64,000 nucleotides of DNA, taken from the NCBI RefSeq assembly GCF_002245625.1, contig NZ_NOIG01000009.1, positions 1 through 64,000 on the forward strand. Reading direction: 5' to 3'. This document shows positions 17,124-26,980 of the stretch, piece after piece. Within the stretch, counting starts at the first letter, position 1, and every line of letters starts with the position of its first letter. The stretch is from Acidovorax kalamii. Its GTDB lineage: Bacteria > Pseudomonadota > Gammaproteobacteria > Burkholderiales > Burkholderiaceae_C. The notes below the pieces were generated by a model. It had not been told where the DNA came from. It worked only from the letters and a program-made list of their open reading frames with translations, and ran no database searches. Both the position numbers and the translations under genes were made by a program.

Positions 17124-18518
17124 TCAACGGTCCAGCACCGAGGCCATGGCGGTCACGCTCTGGTCCATGGAGGCGGCCTCGAACATGTCCTGCTGCAAAA
17201 AGCCCGCCATCTGCGGCTGCAGACGGATCGCTTCGTCGAGCGCGGGGTCCGAGCCGCTCATGTACGCGCCCACCTGCACCAGGTCGCGGCTCTTCTGGTA
17301 GCGCGAATACACGGCGCGGAAGTTGCGCGCCAGATCAAAATGCCCGCGCGACACCACGTTGTGCATCACCCGCGAGGCCGACTGCTCGATGTCGATGGCC
17401 GGGAAATGCCCCGTCTCGGCCAGCGCCCGCGACAACACGATGTGCCCGTCCAAAATGGCGCGTGCCGCGTCGGCAATCGGGTCCTGCTGGTCGTCCCCCT
17501 CGGACAACACCGTGTAGAACGCGGTGATGGAGCCCACCCCGTGCAGGCCATTGCCGCTGCGCTCCACCAAGGCGGGCAGCTTGGCAAAACATGAGGGTGG
17601 GTAGCCCTTGGTGGCAGGCGGCTCGCCAATGGCCAGGGCGATTTCGCGCTGGGCCATGGCATAGCGCGTGAGCGAATCCATGAGCAGCAGCACATGCTGC
17701 CCCTTGTCGCGGAAATGTTCCGCCACGGCCGTGGCATACGCAGCGCCTTGCATGCGCAACAGCGGCGGCGCATCGGCCGGTGCCGCCACCACCACGGAGC
17801 GCGCGCGGCCCTCAGCGCCCAGGATGTCTTCCACGAACTCCTTGACCTCGCGGCCCCGTTCGCCGATGAGACCGACCACGATCACGTCGGCCTGGGTGTA
17901 GCGGGCCATCATGCCCAGCAGCACACTCTTGCCCACCCCCGAGCCCGCAAACAGCCCCAGGCGCTGGCCGCGCCCCACGGTCAACAGGGCATTGATGGCA
18001 CGCACGCCCGTGTCGAGCGGCTCGCGGACCGGGTCGCGGTCCATGGCATTGATCTGCCGGCGGCCCATGGGCTCAGCCACCACGTCTTGCACCGGGCCAC
18101 CATGGTCCAGCGGCAGGCCCTGGGCATCCACCACACGCCCCAGCAGCCCATCGCCCATGGGCAGGCGCAGCACACCGGCGCGCTGCACAGGCCGTGGCGG
18201 CTCACCCAGACGGGGGACGGGGATGTAGGGCGCAGCAGGAAACACCCTAGCGCCACTCGACAGGCCATGGATGTCGCCCGCAGGCATCAAGAACGCGCGG
18301 TCGGCAGAGAAGCCCACCACCTCGGCCAGCACCGGTTCACGGCCCGGCATCTGCACCATGCACTGCGAGCCCACCGGCACCTTGATGCCCACGGCCTCCA
18401 GCACCAGGCCCGTCAGCCGGGTGAGCGTGCCCCGGGTTTCCAGCGGCACTCCTTCGGCCACGCGCTCGCGCGCGTCGTCCATGAAGCGCGTCCAGGCCGA
18501 GGGCGCCTCAACGCTCAT
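17124..18518 (-). CDS. fliI: Flagellum-specific ATPase FliI
   Basis: Cytoplasmic ATPase of the export apparatus, related to F1-ATPase beta. The 464-residue protein has Walker [12 protein letters not shown] near residue 190, [13 protein letters not shown], Walker [19 protein letters not shown] and a C-terminal region of normal length. The open frame runs upstream to 18677, but the ATG at 18518 overlaps fliH by 11 bases, gives the usual length and has GGAGAAGG upstream. Confidence 0.97.
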   Translation of the reverse strand: MSVEAPSAWTRFMDDARERVAEGVPLETRGTLTRLTGLVLEAVGIKVPVGSQCMVQMPGREPVLAEVVGFSADRAFLMPAGDIHGLSSGARVFPAAPYIPVPRLGEPPRPVQRAGVLRLPMGDGLLGRVVDAQGLPLDHGGPVQDVVAEPMGRRQINAMDRDPVREPLDTGVRAINALLTVGRGQRLGLFAGSGVGKSVLLGMMARYTQADVIVVGLIGERGREVKEFVEDILGAEGRARSVVVAAPADAPPLLRMQGAAYATAVAEHFRDKGQHVLLLMDSLTRYAMAQREIALAIGEPPATKGYPPSCFAKLPALVERSGNGLHGVGSITAFYTVLSEGDDQQDPIADAARAILDGHIVLSRALAETGHFPAIDIEQSASRVMHNVVSRGHFDLARNFRAVYSRYQKSRDLVQVGAYMSGSDPALDEAIRLQPQMAGFLQQDMFEAASMDQSVTAMASVLDR

Positions 18519-19245
18519 CGCCTTCTCCTTCGCTCCAGGGCGACTGCAGGCCCAGGGCCGCAATGGCGCGCTGCCAGCGTTTGTCCAGGCTGCCATCCAC
18601 CACCGTTCCGGCAGACTCCACCAGGCAGCCGCCGGCAGGCACGGCGGCATCCGCCATCCACTGCACGCCGGGTCCATCCAGTTCCTCGCGCAGGGGCTGC
18701 GCCATCGCTTCCATGTCGATCGGATTCAGGCGCACCGTGGCGGGCCGCCCCTCGGTCACCAGCATGCCCACGGCCTCGCGCACCACCGGCTGCAAGGCAT
18801 TGGGGTTGACCGACAGCTCCTGGCGCACCACCTGGCGGGCGATGTCGCACGCCAGCTCCAGCAGTTGCTGGGCCATCTGCTGCTGCATGTCGATCAGGCT
18901 TGCGTCCAGCGTCTGAAGCACCGCTTGCAGGCGCTGCGCGGCCTCTTGCCCCTGCTGGGCGATGTAGTCGTCCATGCGGCGCTGCCACTCCAGGGCAGTC
19001 TGCGCCTGCCCCTGGGCAAAGCCCTCGGCATAGGCGTCGTCGCAGGCCTGCTGCTGCAGCAGCGCCTGCTGGGCCTGCAGCTCGGCTTCATCGACCTCGA
19101 CAGGGATCTCTGCCACCGGCTCCGGCGTGGGCTCGACCAGGTCCGAGCCATCCACCGCGCTGAACTTCCACTGCTTGAAGTCGCCCACTTCCTCGCTGGG
19201 GATGAAGCGCGAGTACGACCGCTGGTTGTTAGACGAAGGCATCAT
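18508..19245 (-). CDS. fliH: Flagellar assembly protein FliH
   Basis: Negative regulator and docking partner of FliI. The 245-residue protein has an N-terminal [14 protein letters not shown] conserved start, a long Gln/Glu/Ala-rich helix (about 55-130) and a C-terminal V-ATPase E-like domain with [18 protein letters not shown]. The ATG at 19245 has GGAGG about 8 bases upstream and overlaps the fliG end by 17 bases. Confidence 0.93.
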   Translation of the reverse strand: MMPSSNNQRSYSRFIPSEEVGDFKQWKFSAVDGSDLVEPTPEPVAEIPVEVDEAELQAQQALLQQQACDDAYAEGFAQGQAQTALEWQRRMDDYIAQQGQEAAQRLQAVLQTLDASLIDMQQQMAQQLLELACDIARQVVRQELSVNPNALQPVVREAVGMLVTEGRPATVRLNPIDMEAMAQPLREELDGPGVQWMADAAVPAGGCLVESAGTVVDGSLDKRWQRAIAALGLQSPWSEGEGDER

Positions 19246-20224
19246 CACCACCGCCTCCGATCACGATCTGGCCTTCGTCGGACAGGCGCCGGATCGTCTT
19301 GAGAATTTCCTTCTGCTGCGCTTCCACTTCGGACAGCCGCATCGGGCCACGGGATTCGAGGTCTTCGCGCAGCGCCTCGGCAGCACGCGAGGACATGTTG
19401 GACAGGAATTTCTCCCGCAACTCGGGCACGGCACCCTTGAGCGCCACGATGAGGGTCTCGGACGCCACTTCCTTGAGCACGGACTGGATGGCGGCGTTGT
19501 CGAGCTTGAGAACATCCTCGAACACGAACATCTTGTCCATGATCTTCTGGGCCAGGTCCGGGTCGTAGCCCCGGATGGATTCGAGCACCACTGCGTCCAT
19601 GTTGCCACCCAGCAGGTTGATGATTTCTGCGGCCGCCTTGACACCTCCGAGCGAACTCTTGCGGATCTTGTCGCCACCCGCCAGCACCTTGAAGAGCACC
19701 TCGTTGAGGTCCTTGAGCGCCGTGGGCTGAATGCCTTCGAGCGTGGCCACACGCAGCAAGATTTCGCTGCGCTGGCGGTCTGTCAGGTGCATCAGGATGC
19801 CCGAGGCCTGGTCGCTGTCCAGATGCACCAGGATCGCCGCGACGATCTGCGGGTGCTCGTTGCGCAACAGTTCGGCCACCGACAGCGGGTCCATCCACTT
19901 GAGGCTTTCGATGCCCGAAACATCGCCGCCCTGCAAGATGCGGTCGATCAGCAGACCGGCCTTGTCATCGCCCAGGGCGCGCTTGAGCACGGCACGCACA
20001 TAGTTGCCCGTGTCGGACACCAAGAGGCTTTGGGCCGCTGCCGCGTTGGAGAACTTGTTGATGACCTCGTCCACCTTCTCGCGCGACACCGAGCGCATGC
20101 GCGCGATGGTTTCGCCCAGCTTCTGCACCTCCTTGGGCGAGAAGTGCTTGAAAACTTCGGCCGCCTCCTCTTCGCCGAGGGACATCAGCATGATGGCGGC
20201 ATCGTGAAGGCCTTGGTCGTCCAT
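19229..20224 (-). CDS. fliG: Flagellar motor switch protein FliG
   Basis: C-ring protein of 331 residues linking FliF to FliM and contacting the stator. Its armadillo-like domains are clear: the N-terminal FliF-binding part (AIMLMSLGEEEAAEVFKH), a middle domain with the EHPQ motif (LRNEHPQIVAAIL) and a C-terminal torque helix with charged residues near EKFLSNMSSRAAEALREDLE. It is between fliF and fliH. Confidence 0.98.
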   Translation of the reverse strand: MDDQGLHDAAIMLMSLGEEEAAEVFKHFSPKEVQKLGETIARMRSVSREKVDEVINKFSNAAAAQSLLVSDTGNYVRAVLKRALGDDKAGLLIDRILQGGDVSGIESLKWMDPLSVAELLRNEHPQIVAAILVHLDSDQASGILMHLTDRQRSEILLRVATLEGIQPTALKDLNEVLFKVLAGGDKIRKSSLGGVKAAAEIINLLGGNMDAVVLESIRGYDPDLAQKIMDKMFVFEDVLKLDNAAIQSVLKEVASETLIVALKGAVPELREKFLSNMSSRAAEALREDLESRGPMRLSEVEAQQKEILKTIRRLSDEGQIVIGGGGDDAFV

Positions 20225-20248
20225 GGTGGGTGTCCGTGCAATCGGTGG

Positions 20249-21943
20249 CTAGGCGGCGGAGTCGCCGTTGAGCCAGGTCTTGAGAATGTTCGCCACGGCC
20301 ACCGGGTTCTCCTTGGCGAGCACGCGGGCGTCTTCCAGGCGCAGCTGCTCGGGCGTCGCGGGCAACGCTTCGTCCTTCTTGGACGGCGCAGGCAGCGCGG
20401 GGCGCTCGGGCGTGTCGGCCTCCAGGGCGTCGAGCTGGCCACCGGGTACCGGTGCGGCGCTGGCCTTGGCCGGGGCAGGAGCCTTGAGGGCGGGCCGCAC
20501 CAAGCCCAGCAGCACCAGCGCAGCAAACAGCACCGCCCCCACAGGCCACGCAAAGGTCTTGGCCAGGTCGATCACTTCGGGCTGCTTCCACAGCGGAACG
20601 TCGGTCGATGGCGCTGCCGTCACCTGGAACGGCGTGTTCATGAGGTTGACCGAGTCACCGCGGTCCTTGTTGAAGCCAATGGTCTCGCGCACCAGGGCCG
20701 TCATCTGCTCGATCTGCTCGGGCGTGAGCGCCTTGGTGATGGGCTTGCCCTTGTCTTCGCCAGACTGGTAGTTCACCACCACGGCCGCGCTCAGGCGCTT
20801 GACGGCACCGGTGCTGCCCCGCGTCACGCGCACGGTCTTGTCCACTTCGTAGTTGGTGGTGGACTCGCGCTTGTTGGTCTGCTCCTCGGTGCCCTGCTGG
20901 CCACCGGCATTGGGCGCAGGGTTGGCGCCATTGATGGGTGCGGTCGATGGTGCAGGCGGCTGGTTGGCCACGGCGCCGGGCACGCCCGTTGCGGTTTTGC
21001 TGGAGCTTCCCCGGCTCTCCAGCACCTGCTGGCTGCGCACCGCGCTGGAGTCGGGCGTCTGGTTGGGGCGGAACTGCTCGGACGTGGATTCCGTCTGCGT
21101 GAAATCCACTTCGGCCGTGACCTGGGCCTTGACGTTGTCGCGGCCCACCACCGGCTCCAGGATGTCCATGATGCGGCGGGTGTACTGCTGCTCGATCTGC
21201 TGCACATACAGCAGCTGCTGGGCGTTCACCTCGGCCCCGGCAGTGCTGTCGGTGGTCTGCGACAGCAGCTTGCCGGTGTCGTCCAGCACGCTCACGGCCG
21301 ACGGGGCCAGCTCGGGCACGCTGGACGCCACCAGGTGCACGATGCCCGCCAGCTGGGCGCGGTCCAGGATGCGACCGGGATGCAGGCTCACCAGCACCGA
21401 GGCCGATGGTTTTTGCTGCTCGCGGAAGAACCCGTTCTGGTTGGGAAGCGCCAGGTGCACGCGCGCACCCTGCACCGACGACAGCGCCTGGATGGAGCGG
21501 GTCAGTTCGCCCTCCAGGCCACGCTGGAAGTTCAGGCGCTCCTGGAACTGCGTCATCCCGAACTTGCTGGACTCCATCAATTCAAAACCGGCCACTGAGC
21601 CCTTGGGCAGGCCCTGGGTGGCCAGACGCAGGCGCACATCGTGCACGCGGTCCGCCGGGATCAGGATGGCGCCACCGCCTTCGGCATGCTTGTAGGGCAC
21701 ATTCATCTGCGACAGCTGGGCCACGATGGCGCCGCCGTCCTTGTCGTTCAGATTGGCGAACAGCACCCGGTAGTCTGGCTGGCGCCCCATGACGATGGCC
21801 GCCACGGCAGCGGCCACCAGCAGCGCCACGCCCACGCCCAGCCGCATGCGCTGCGCCCGGTCGAGGGCAGACAGCCGCTGCAACCAGTTGGGGCTGGCGG
21901 GCGGCGGGAGCGGATTGAGAGGGACTTCAGCAACAGCAGACAT
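20249..21943 (-). CDS. fliF: Flagellar MS-ring protein FliF
   Basis: Inner-membrane ring protein of 564 residues on which the basal body is built. It has two transmembrane helices (about 38-58 and 455-480) flanking the periplasmic ring-building domains, with DYRVLFANLNDKDGGAIV and YKHAEGGGAILIPADRVHD. The C-terminal tail (ALPATPEQLRLEDARVLA and VANILKTWL) is the FliG-binding segment. I chose ATG 21943 over an in-frame ATG 30 bases upstream because it gives the family N terminus. It is divergent from fliE. Confidence 0.97.
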   Translation of the reverse strand: MSAVAEVPLNPLPPPASPNWLQRLSALDRAQRMRLGVGVALLVAAAVAAIVMGRQPDYRVLFANLNDKDGGAIVAQLSQMNVPYKHAEGGGAILIPADRVHDVRLRLATQGLPKGSVAGFELMESSKFGMTQFQERLNFQRGLEGELTRSIQALSSVQGARVHLALPNQNGFFREQQKPSASVLVSLHPGRILDRAQLAGIVHLVASSVPELAPSAVSVLDDTGKLLSQTTDSTAGAEVNAQQLLYVQQIEQQYTRRIMDILEPVVGRDNVKAQVTAEVDFTQTESTSEQFRPNQTPDSSAVRSQQVLESRGSSSKTATGVPGAVANQPPAPSTAPINGANPAPNAGGQQGTEEQTNKRESTTNYEVDKTVRVTRGSTGAVKRLSAAVVVNYQSGEDKGKPITKALTPEQIEQMTALVRETIGFNKDRGDSVNLMNTPFQVTAAPSTDVPLWKQPEVIDLAKTFAWPVGAVLFAALVLLGLVRPALKAPAPAKASAAPVPGGQLDALEADTPERPALPAPSKKDEALPATPEQLRLEDARVLAKENPVAVANILKTWLNGDSAA

Positions 21944-22118
21944 CTTGCTTTTCCAGTAAAGCAGGTCCGGCAACAGACCTGGCGTGGTGTCGATTATTCG
22001 GTCACGCCTCCACCATGTTCGCTGGATAAGCCGCCCGTTTGACCATCATTTCAGGGGGATGGGCGCCTGGGCGGTGGCTAGGATACGCAGCATACCGCCA
22101 TTCCCTACGGATACAGCC

Positions 22119-22430
22119 ATGGACCTTCGCATCTCAAGCTCTACCGCCCCCCTCACGGGCGCAGGCGTGGCGCGCCGTGCTGCAGCGCCCCAGGAAACCG
22201 GTAACGAAGTAGGATTCTCCAGCGCCCTCAAAGGCGCCCTGCAGTCGGTGAGTGCGGCGCAAAACCGTTCGTCCGAACTGCAAAGAGAGGTTCAGCTGGA
22301 AAACCCCTCGGTGAGCCTGGAAGAAACCATGGTGGCCATCCAGAAGGCCCAGATCGGCTTTCAGGCCACGCTGCACGTGCGCAACCGCATGGTGCAGGCC
22401 TACACCGACATCATGAACATGCAGGTATAG
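22119..22430 (+). CDS. fliE: Flagellar hook-basal body adaptor FliE
   Basis: Joins the MS ring to the proximal rod and is exported first. The 103-residue protein has the conserved C-terminal helices VSLEETMVAIQKAQIGFQAT and VRNRMVQAYTDIMNMQV. The open frame extends upstream to 21984, but the ATG at 22119 gives normal length. It is transcribed away from fliF and stands alone, followed by repeats. Confidence 0.95.
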   Translation: MDLRISSSTAPLTGAGVARRAAAPQETGNEVGFSSALKGALQSVSAAQNRSSELQREVQLENPSVSLEETMVAIQKAQIGFQATLHVRNRMVQAYTDIMNMQV

Positions 22431-22438
22431 GCAGTGTC

Positions 22439-22545
22439 ACCCCCCTGAGGCGCTGCGCGCTTTCCCCCCCCGCTCTCGCAACGCTGCGCGCTGCGGGCAA
22501 GGGGACGCAGCCCTCGCTGCGGGGCGGCCCTTGCTTGGCTGCCCT
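22439..22545. repeat. GC-rich dispersed repeat family 2, copy 1
   Basis: It starts CCCCCCTGAGGCGCTGCGCG with a pyrimidine run after it and ends with GGGGCGGCCCTTGCTTGG. The same framework occurs at 53595-53690. It is non-coding, just after fliE, and can form several stem-loops. Confidence 0.65.
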
Positions 22546-22606
22546 GGCACTGGTAAGCGCCCGCATCTAGCGCCTGCCCCTGCGCCTGCGCAATACTCCC
22601 GATTTG

Positions 22607-22650
22607 ATAGCAAAAAGCGCTTATTGGGCGCGCGGAGAAGCCCATTTTTT
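22607..22650 (+). repeat. Dispersed repeat family 1, copy C
   Basis: It starts ATAGCAAAAAGCGCTTATT and ends AGAAGCCCATTTTTT. It lacks the TTGCTA 5-prime arm seen in copies B, F and H. It lies between fliE and the terminator of the fliD operon. Confidence 0.75.
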
Positions 22651-22690
22651 CCACAAAAAAGCCGACCTCACAGGGTCGGCTTTGTCTTGA
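22651..22690 (-). terminator. Intrinsic terminator of fliD-fliS-fliT
   Basis: On the minus strand GCCGACC (22680-22674) and GGTCGGC (22667-22661) form a perfect 7-bp stem with a 6-base loop followed directly by TTTTTT. It starts about 25 bases after the fliT stop. The plus-strand side has only TTTGTCTT, so it should work mainly for the minus strand. Confidence 0.9.
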
Positions 22691-22705
22691 GGCTTGTTGC
22701 GCGCC

Positions 22706-23005
22706 TCAGTGCATCATCTGCGGCTGCCCTTCGAACAGATGTTCGAACTGTGCCAGCCAGGGTTCGGCCAGGCAGCGGATCTGTGCGTCGTTGCGCAGGA
22801 TGCGCTGCATGATGCGGGTCTTTTCGCGGCGGTGCTCGGGCAGCAACTCGTGTTCCTGCGACTTGAAACGCAACTGCTCGATCAGCACCGCACAGGCGCC
22901 TTCGTAGCGCACCACGCCGTCCCAGTCCTTGAGCCGGGCAGCCTCCAGCATCTTGGCGCTGCTGTCTTCAATCGCCTTGTAATAGTCAATCAGCATGTGG
23001 GACAT
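22706..23005 (-). CDS. fliT: Flagellar protein FliT
   Basis: Small helical protein of 99 residues in the place of FliT, the export chaperone for the cap protein FliD. It is entirely helical and charged, with ALIEQ-like heptads and LEAARLKDWDGVVRYEGAC. The start is three bases after the fliS stop. FliT sequences vary widely, so the call rests on size, helical character and position after fliS. Confidence 0.85.
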   Translation of the reverse strand: MSHMLIDYYKAIEDSSAKMLEAARLKDWDGVVRYEGACAVLIEQLRFKSQEHELLPEHRREKTRIMQRILRNDAQIRCLAEPWLAQFEHLFEGQPQMMH

Positions 23006-23008
23006 GGT

Positions 23009-23467
23009 TCAGGCCTCCACCAGCACAGGCTGGCCAGTGGCGGCAGGCGCGTCGGCAGAAGCCGCTGCAGCGCCGGATTTCTTGATGTCATTCCAGCCCT
23101 GGGCCACGGGCTCGATCAGGCGCATGACTTCCTGCATCATCGCGTCGTCGTTGCGGGCATTGGCCAGGATCAGGCGGCGCATGCAGTAGTCGTAGAGCGC
23201 GCCCAGGTTCTCGGCCAGCTCACCGCCGTCCACCTTGTCCAGCGAAGTGCTCAGGCCTTCTTCAAGAATGCGCACCGCCTTGGAGATGGCATTGACCTTG
23301 CCCAGCACGTCACCCCGTGCCATGGCGCCACGCGCCGTGGCGATGGAGTTCAGAACGCCTTCATACAACAGGCTGACCAGTTGGTGCTGGTCGATCGTGT
23401 GCATGCTGGTCTCTACATTGATGCGCTGGTACGCGTTGGCTGCACGGGGGCTGTAGGCGCTGAACAT
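23009..23467 (-). CDS. fliS: Flagellin export chaperone FliS
   Basis: Binds the flagellin C terminus before export. The 152-residue protein has the conserved start YQRINVETSMHTIDQHQLV, LLYEGVLNSIATARGAM and ALYDYCMRRLILANARND. An Ala-rich tail of about 20 residues follows the helical bundle. It lies between fliD and fliT in one operon. Confidence 0.96.
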   Translation of the reverse strand: MFSAYSPRAANAYQRINVETSMHTIDQHQLVSLLYEGVLNSIATARGAMARGDVLGKVNAISKAVRILEEGLSTSLDKVDGGELAENLGALYDYCMRRLILANARNDDAMMQEVMRLIEPVAQGWNDIKKSGAAAASADAPAATGQPVLVEA

Positions 23468-23536
23468 GCTGACAATCCTTCCGAGGTATTACCTAAGTTA
23501 TCGGCTCGCGCCAGAAAAACTGAAGCCTCTGTTTAT

Positions 23537-24970
23537 TTAGCCCGTCGATTTGTTCCAGGCCGCCACCTGCTGCGAGATATAGGCGTTCAGGCCGTTCAGG
23601 CTGCTCAACTGGGTGTCCAGCGCGTTATAGCGCCGCGTGATGCGTTTTTCAAATGCGTCAACCTTTTCGTTCACGCGGGTTTGGTCCTGGGCATTGCGCT
23701 TGAGGCTTAGCTGCAGGGTGTCGTCCTTGGATTTGAAGAAACCATCGTTGGCCAGCAAGTTGGTGGTCAGCGCCTTCAGCTGTACCGCAATGCCGTCGGC
23801 CGATCCGCCTCCGGTGTTGCGGAACAGGTTCTTCACGTCGTCGGGGTTTTCCGTCAGGGCCTTGTTCAGCTTGGTGGAGTCCACAGCCAGGTTCCCGCCC
23901 AGCTGCTGCGTGATGCCGACATCTGCCAGACGCTGGAAGGCCCCGCCGCCCGTCGAGATCGACTGGATCGCGTTGCGCAGAGAGTTCTGCAGCGCCACAG
24001 CGGTCGAATCCCCTTGCAAAAGCCCCGCCGAACCGGTCTTTGCGTCGTATTTCGTCGCCTCTTGCAGCAGCTCGTTGACGGCGTTGTAGGCCTTCACGAA
24101 CCCGTCGATGTTGGACTTGATGGCCGACTCGTCCTTGCCCACGGTGATATCGATCGGCGCCGTGGTGATTTGCTCCGCCTTGAAAGTCACACCCGAAATC
24201 GTGGAAGCAAAGGTGTTGGTGGCAGAAGACACCGCAATACCGTTGACCGTGGCCTTGGCATTGGCTGCCGCCTGCGTGACCGTGGCGCCATTGACCAAAC
24301 GCGACAGGCCGGTCGCATCGGTGTTGCCTGCGCTCTGGGGATCGGTGTCCCCATCTTCCATCACGCTCAGCCGGAAGCCGAACTCCTCACCGGTGCTCTT
24401 GCTGCGCAGCAACAAACGCTCGCCGGAGGCATCCGAGAGGATCGAGGCCGTCACCCCAGCATTGGAGCCATTGATCTTGCTGGCCACGTCCGAGAGCTTG
24501 TCGCTTGCGCTGATCGCGATATCCACCGGCTGGCCGCTGCCCGGCGTGAAGGACGAGGGCGCCACACTCCACTTGCCCAGTTCCAGCCGCAGCGTCCCGG
24601 AGCCCAGCGCGCCGCCTACAGGCAAGAGCGCCGCCGACGCGGTGGCCTGCGCCTTGGCCAGGCCCTGCACCTCCACACTGAAGGTAGTTGGCAGGGTTCC
24701 TCCCACAGCAGTGGCGGAGACAAACTTGGAATCAGAGGAGGTGGTGGTCACACCATTCCAGCCGGTCACGCTGGTCAGCTTGCTGGCGGCGTCCTGTAGC
24801 GTGGAGACCAGCGACTTGATCTGCCCAAAGGCAGATATCTTGGTTTTGACCGTCGCGGCCTGCACCGTGAGCTTGTTCAGCGGCTCTTTTTCCAGTTCGA
24901 CCAACTTGGCAATGATGTTTTTGACATCAAGCCCGTTTGTGCCGACACCTACGGATGAAATCGTGGCCAT
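23537..24970 (-). CDS. fliD: Flagellar filament cap protein FliD
   Basis: Filament-capping protein of 477 residues that helps flagellin polymerise. It has the N-terminal FliD_N region (SSVGVGTNGLDVKNIIAKLV), a variable surface domain and the C-terminal FliD_C coiled coil ending LSSLNGLNAYISQQVAAW. AGGAGG lies about 6 bases before the start. It is the first gene of fliDST. Upstream I could not find a convincing sigma-28 box. Confidence 0.96.
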   Translation of the reverse strand: MATISSVGVGTNGLDVKNIIAKLVELEKEPLNKLTVQAATVKTKISAFGQIKSLVSTLQDAASKLTSVTGWNGVTTTSSDSKFVSATAVGGTLPTTFSVEVQGLAKAQATASAALLPVGGALGSGTLRLELGKWSVAPSSFTPGSGQPVDIAISASDKLSDVASKINGSNAGVTASILSDASGERLLLRSKSTGEEFGFRLSVMEDGDTDPQSAGNTDATGLSRLVNGATVTQAAANAKATVNGIAVSSATNTFASTISGVTFKAEQITTAPIDITVGKDESAIKSNIDGFVKAYNAVNELLQEATKYDAKTGSAGLLQGDSTAVALQNSLRNAIQSISTGGGAFQRLADVGITQQLGGNLAVDSTKLNKALTENPDDVKNLFRNTGGGSADGIAVQLKALTTNLLANDGFFKSKDDTLQLSLKRNAQDQTRVNEKVDAFEKRITRRYNALDTQLSSLNGLNAYISQQVAAWNKSTG

Positions 24971-25083
24971 ACCAACCTCCTGAACTGGTTCAACGGAAAT
25001 TATCGCGCCGAACGGCGATCAAGAACGTCCGTAAACACGCCAGGAAACCCGTCTTATCCAGCGGTCCTGGCACCCGCTGCTCC

Positions 25084-25121
25084 AAAAAGCCAAAGGGCGG
25101 CGACAGAAACCTGCCGCCGCC
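25084..25121 (-). terminator. Intrinsic terminator of the minus-strand flagellin gene
   Basis: On the minus strand an 11-bp stem, GGCGGCGGCAG with CTGTCGCCGCC (one G-T pair, 25121 to 25096), with loop GTTT, is followed by CTTTGGCTTTTT. It lies about 50 bases after the flagellin stop. Confidence 0.78.
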
Positions 25122-25171
25122 TGGGCCACTTCAGGGCGCTGCAACACCCTGACTGCCTTGCCCGCTGCTTG

Positions 25172-26659
25172 TTAACGCAGCAGGGCCAACACACCTTGCG
25201 GCAGCTGATTGGCCTGGGCCACCATCGCCGTGCCGGCCTGTTGCAGGATCTGCGAGCGCGACAGGTTGGCCGTTTCTGCGGCGAAGTCGGCGTCCAGGAT
25301 GCGTGAACGCGAGGAAGACAGGTTTTCCGACGTCACTTGCAGGTTGCTGATCGAGGTTTCAAAGCGCGATTGCAGAGCACCGAGCTTGGCGCGCTCACCG
25401 TTGATGAAGGCCAGGGCCGAGTCCACGGTCTTGAGCGCGTTGGTCGCGTTGCTGAACGTGGTCACATCCAGGTTGGCCACCGTTTGCAGGGCCGAGCCAC
25501 CGTTGTCCAGCTGGTTGCTGGTGGAGGTCAGGGCGAAGGACTTTTCCGAGTCCAGCGTGATGTAGCCGCCCGTGTTGACGAACTCCACCGAGGCAGCGGC
25601 AGAACTCAGCGTGGTCGTGGCACCGTTGGCTGCGCCAGCTGCGTCGTAGCCCGTCACGGTCACGTTGGCCGCGTTGGCATTGGCAGTGTCGCCCACCACG
25701 ATGTTGTTGCCGGTGGCGTTGGTCAGGATGATCTGGCTACCGTCGGAGCTGAGCGAGGCATTGATACCGGTCTTGGCGGACTGGTCATTGATCGCGGACA
25801 CGGCAGCCGACAGGCGGTCCGTACCCGTGGCAGAGGTCAGCGTGAAGGACACGGTGCGGGCGGCGCCCACGTTGTCGCCTTCCAGCGTCAGCGAGTACGA
25901 ACCCGCCGCCGCCATGCCGCCCAGACGCACTTCGGTGCGGGCCGTGGCGGTCACGCCAGTGTCGGCCTTCAGTGCGTTGATCTGGTCTGCCGTGGCCTTG
26001 GCAGAGGCGCTCACAGCCACCGTCAGGGTGCCGGTGCCCAGGTAGCCAGCGATGGCCACGGAGCCCGTGGTCACACCGTTGGTGCCCGCCGTGGCCTGGG
26101 TGGCCGATGCACCGATGCCCGAACCGTTGGAGGCGACGTTCTGGTTGTTGCCATACACGCTGGTGCGCAGGTTGGCCGTGGCCGCCACGATGGTCTGGTT
26201 GGCGTTGGCGCCCACCTGGAACTGTTGCGTACCGAACGTGCCGTCCAGCAGCTTGGAGCCGTTGAATTCCGTGGTCTGCGAGATGCGGTCCAGTTCGGAC
26301 ACCAGCTGACCCACTTCCTGTTGCAGGGCCTGGCGGTCGCCAGCGCTGTTGGAGGCGTTGGCCGACTGCACCGCCAGTTCACGCACACGCTGCAGGATGT
26401 CGCCGGAAGCCTTCAAGGCGCCTTCTGCGGTTTGCGCCAGGGAGATACCGTCATTGGCATTGCGAACCGCCTGGTTCAGACCCCGGATCTGGCTGGTGAA
26501 ACGCTCAGAAATGGCCAAGCCAGCAGCATCGTCCTTGGCGCTGTTGATGCGCAGACCCGACGACAGGCGCTGGATGGAGGTGTTCAGCGAAGTCTGGCTC
26601 ATGCCCAGGTTGCGCTGGGCGGTAAGCGAGCTGATGTTGGTATTGATGGTGGAAGCCAT
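25172..26659 (-). CDS. fliC: Flagellin FliC, copy 1
   Basis: Filament subunit of 495 residues. The N-terminal D0/D1 helices ([38 protein letters not shown]) and the C-terminal D1/D0 helices ([20 protein letters not shown], ending LLALLR-like) are canonical; the middle holds a flagellin IN-type region and Ser/Thr-rich loops. The ATG at 26659 is chosen because the longer open frame has no flagellin-like start; GGAGA precedes it. By eye it differs from copy 2 at only about one residue in nine, mostly in the middle and conservative. A sigma-28-like promoter lies 130 bases upstream. Confidence 0.97.
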   Translation of the reverse strand: MASTINTNISSLTAQRNLGMSQTSLNTSIQRLSSGLRINSAKDDAAGLAISERFTSQIRGLNQAVRNANDGISLAQTAEGALKASGDILQRVRELAVQSANASNSAGDRQALQQEVGQLVSELDRISQTTEFNGSKLLDGTFGTQQFQVGANANQTIVAATANLRTSVYGNNQNVASNGSGIGASATQATAGTNGVTTGSVAIAGYLGTGTLTVAVSASAKATADQINALKADTGVTATARTEVRLGGMAAAGSYSLTLEGDNVGAARTVSFTLTSATGTDRLSAAVSAINDQSAKTGINASLSSDGSQIILTNATGNNIVVGDTANANAANVTVTGYDAAGAANGATTTLSSAAASVEFVNTGGYITLDSEKSFALTSTSNQLDNGGSALQTVANLDVTTFSNATNALKTVDSALAFINGERAKLGALQSRFETSISNLQVTSENLSSSRSRILDADFAAETANLSRSQILQQAGTAMVAQANQLPQGVLALLR

Positions 26660-26980
26660 TGCAAATCTCCAGAAAAGAACTGACTGAATATGGCGTTGCC
26701 GCCAGCCGGGGCGCCAGCACCACGCTGGCCTCCTGGGTTCCCAGCGCTGCAGGCCATCTGGTGAACGGCGGGCCACTCACGGTCCGTTGAGAGTGTTTTC
26801 GGGTGGCCGCCGGAAAACTTGAGGGGCAAACGCACAAGTTGTAGGACTTTTTGGCCGCTTATCCACCTAACACCAAAAAACGGCATCTCCACAATTCATC
26901 CATCGTTCCCCCATTGACAGCCGGACGGGTGCGCTTGAACCGGCAAACAGATCCGTCTCGCGACGTTAAGGAGTTTCGCC
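26660..26980. promoter_or_regulatory. 321-base region between the divergent flagellin genes
   Basis: It carries promoters and leaders for both flagellins and no gene of its own. For the minus-strand gene a good sigma-28 match lies at 26796-26822. For the plus-strand gene the best I find is ACAAGTTG (26834-26841), 12 bases, then GCCGCTTA (26854-26861), a weaker match with spacing off by one. The two leaders do not look alike even though the coding regions are nearly the same. Confidence 0.6.
26796..26822 (-). promoter_or_regulatory. Sigma-28 (FliA) promoter of flagellin copy 1
   Basis: On the minus strand TCAAGTTT (26822-26815), an 11-base spacer and CCCGAAAA (26803-26796) match the enteric sigma-28 pattern TAAAGTTT-N11-GCCGATAA at 7 of 8 and 6 of 8 positions with exact spacing. 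Transcription would start near 26789, leaving a leader of about 130 bases. Confidence 0.65.

Noticed and set aside
19127..21598. An 823-codon open frame antisense to fliH-fliG-fliF
   Set aside because: Its His/Arg/Gly-rich translation has no family character, and the opposite strand encodes three strongly conserved flagellar proteins. Long antisense frames are expected in GC-rich DNA.
21944..22118. A sigma-54 (GG-N10-GC) promoter between fliF and fliE
   Set aside because: The best candidate, TGGCGGTATGCTGC, has the wrong spacing between the GG and GC elements.
24990..25020. CGCGATAAT upstream of fliD as a sigma-28 -10 box
   Set aside because: The -10 part is fair, but nothing resembling a -35 box lies at the right distance.
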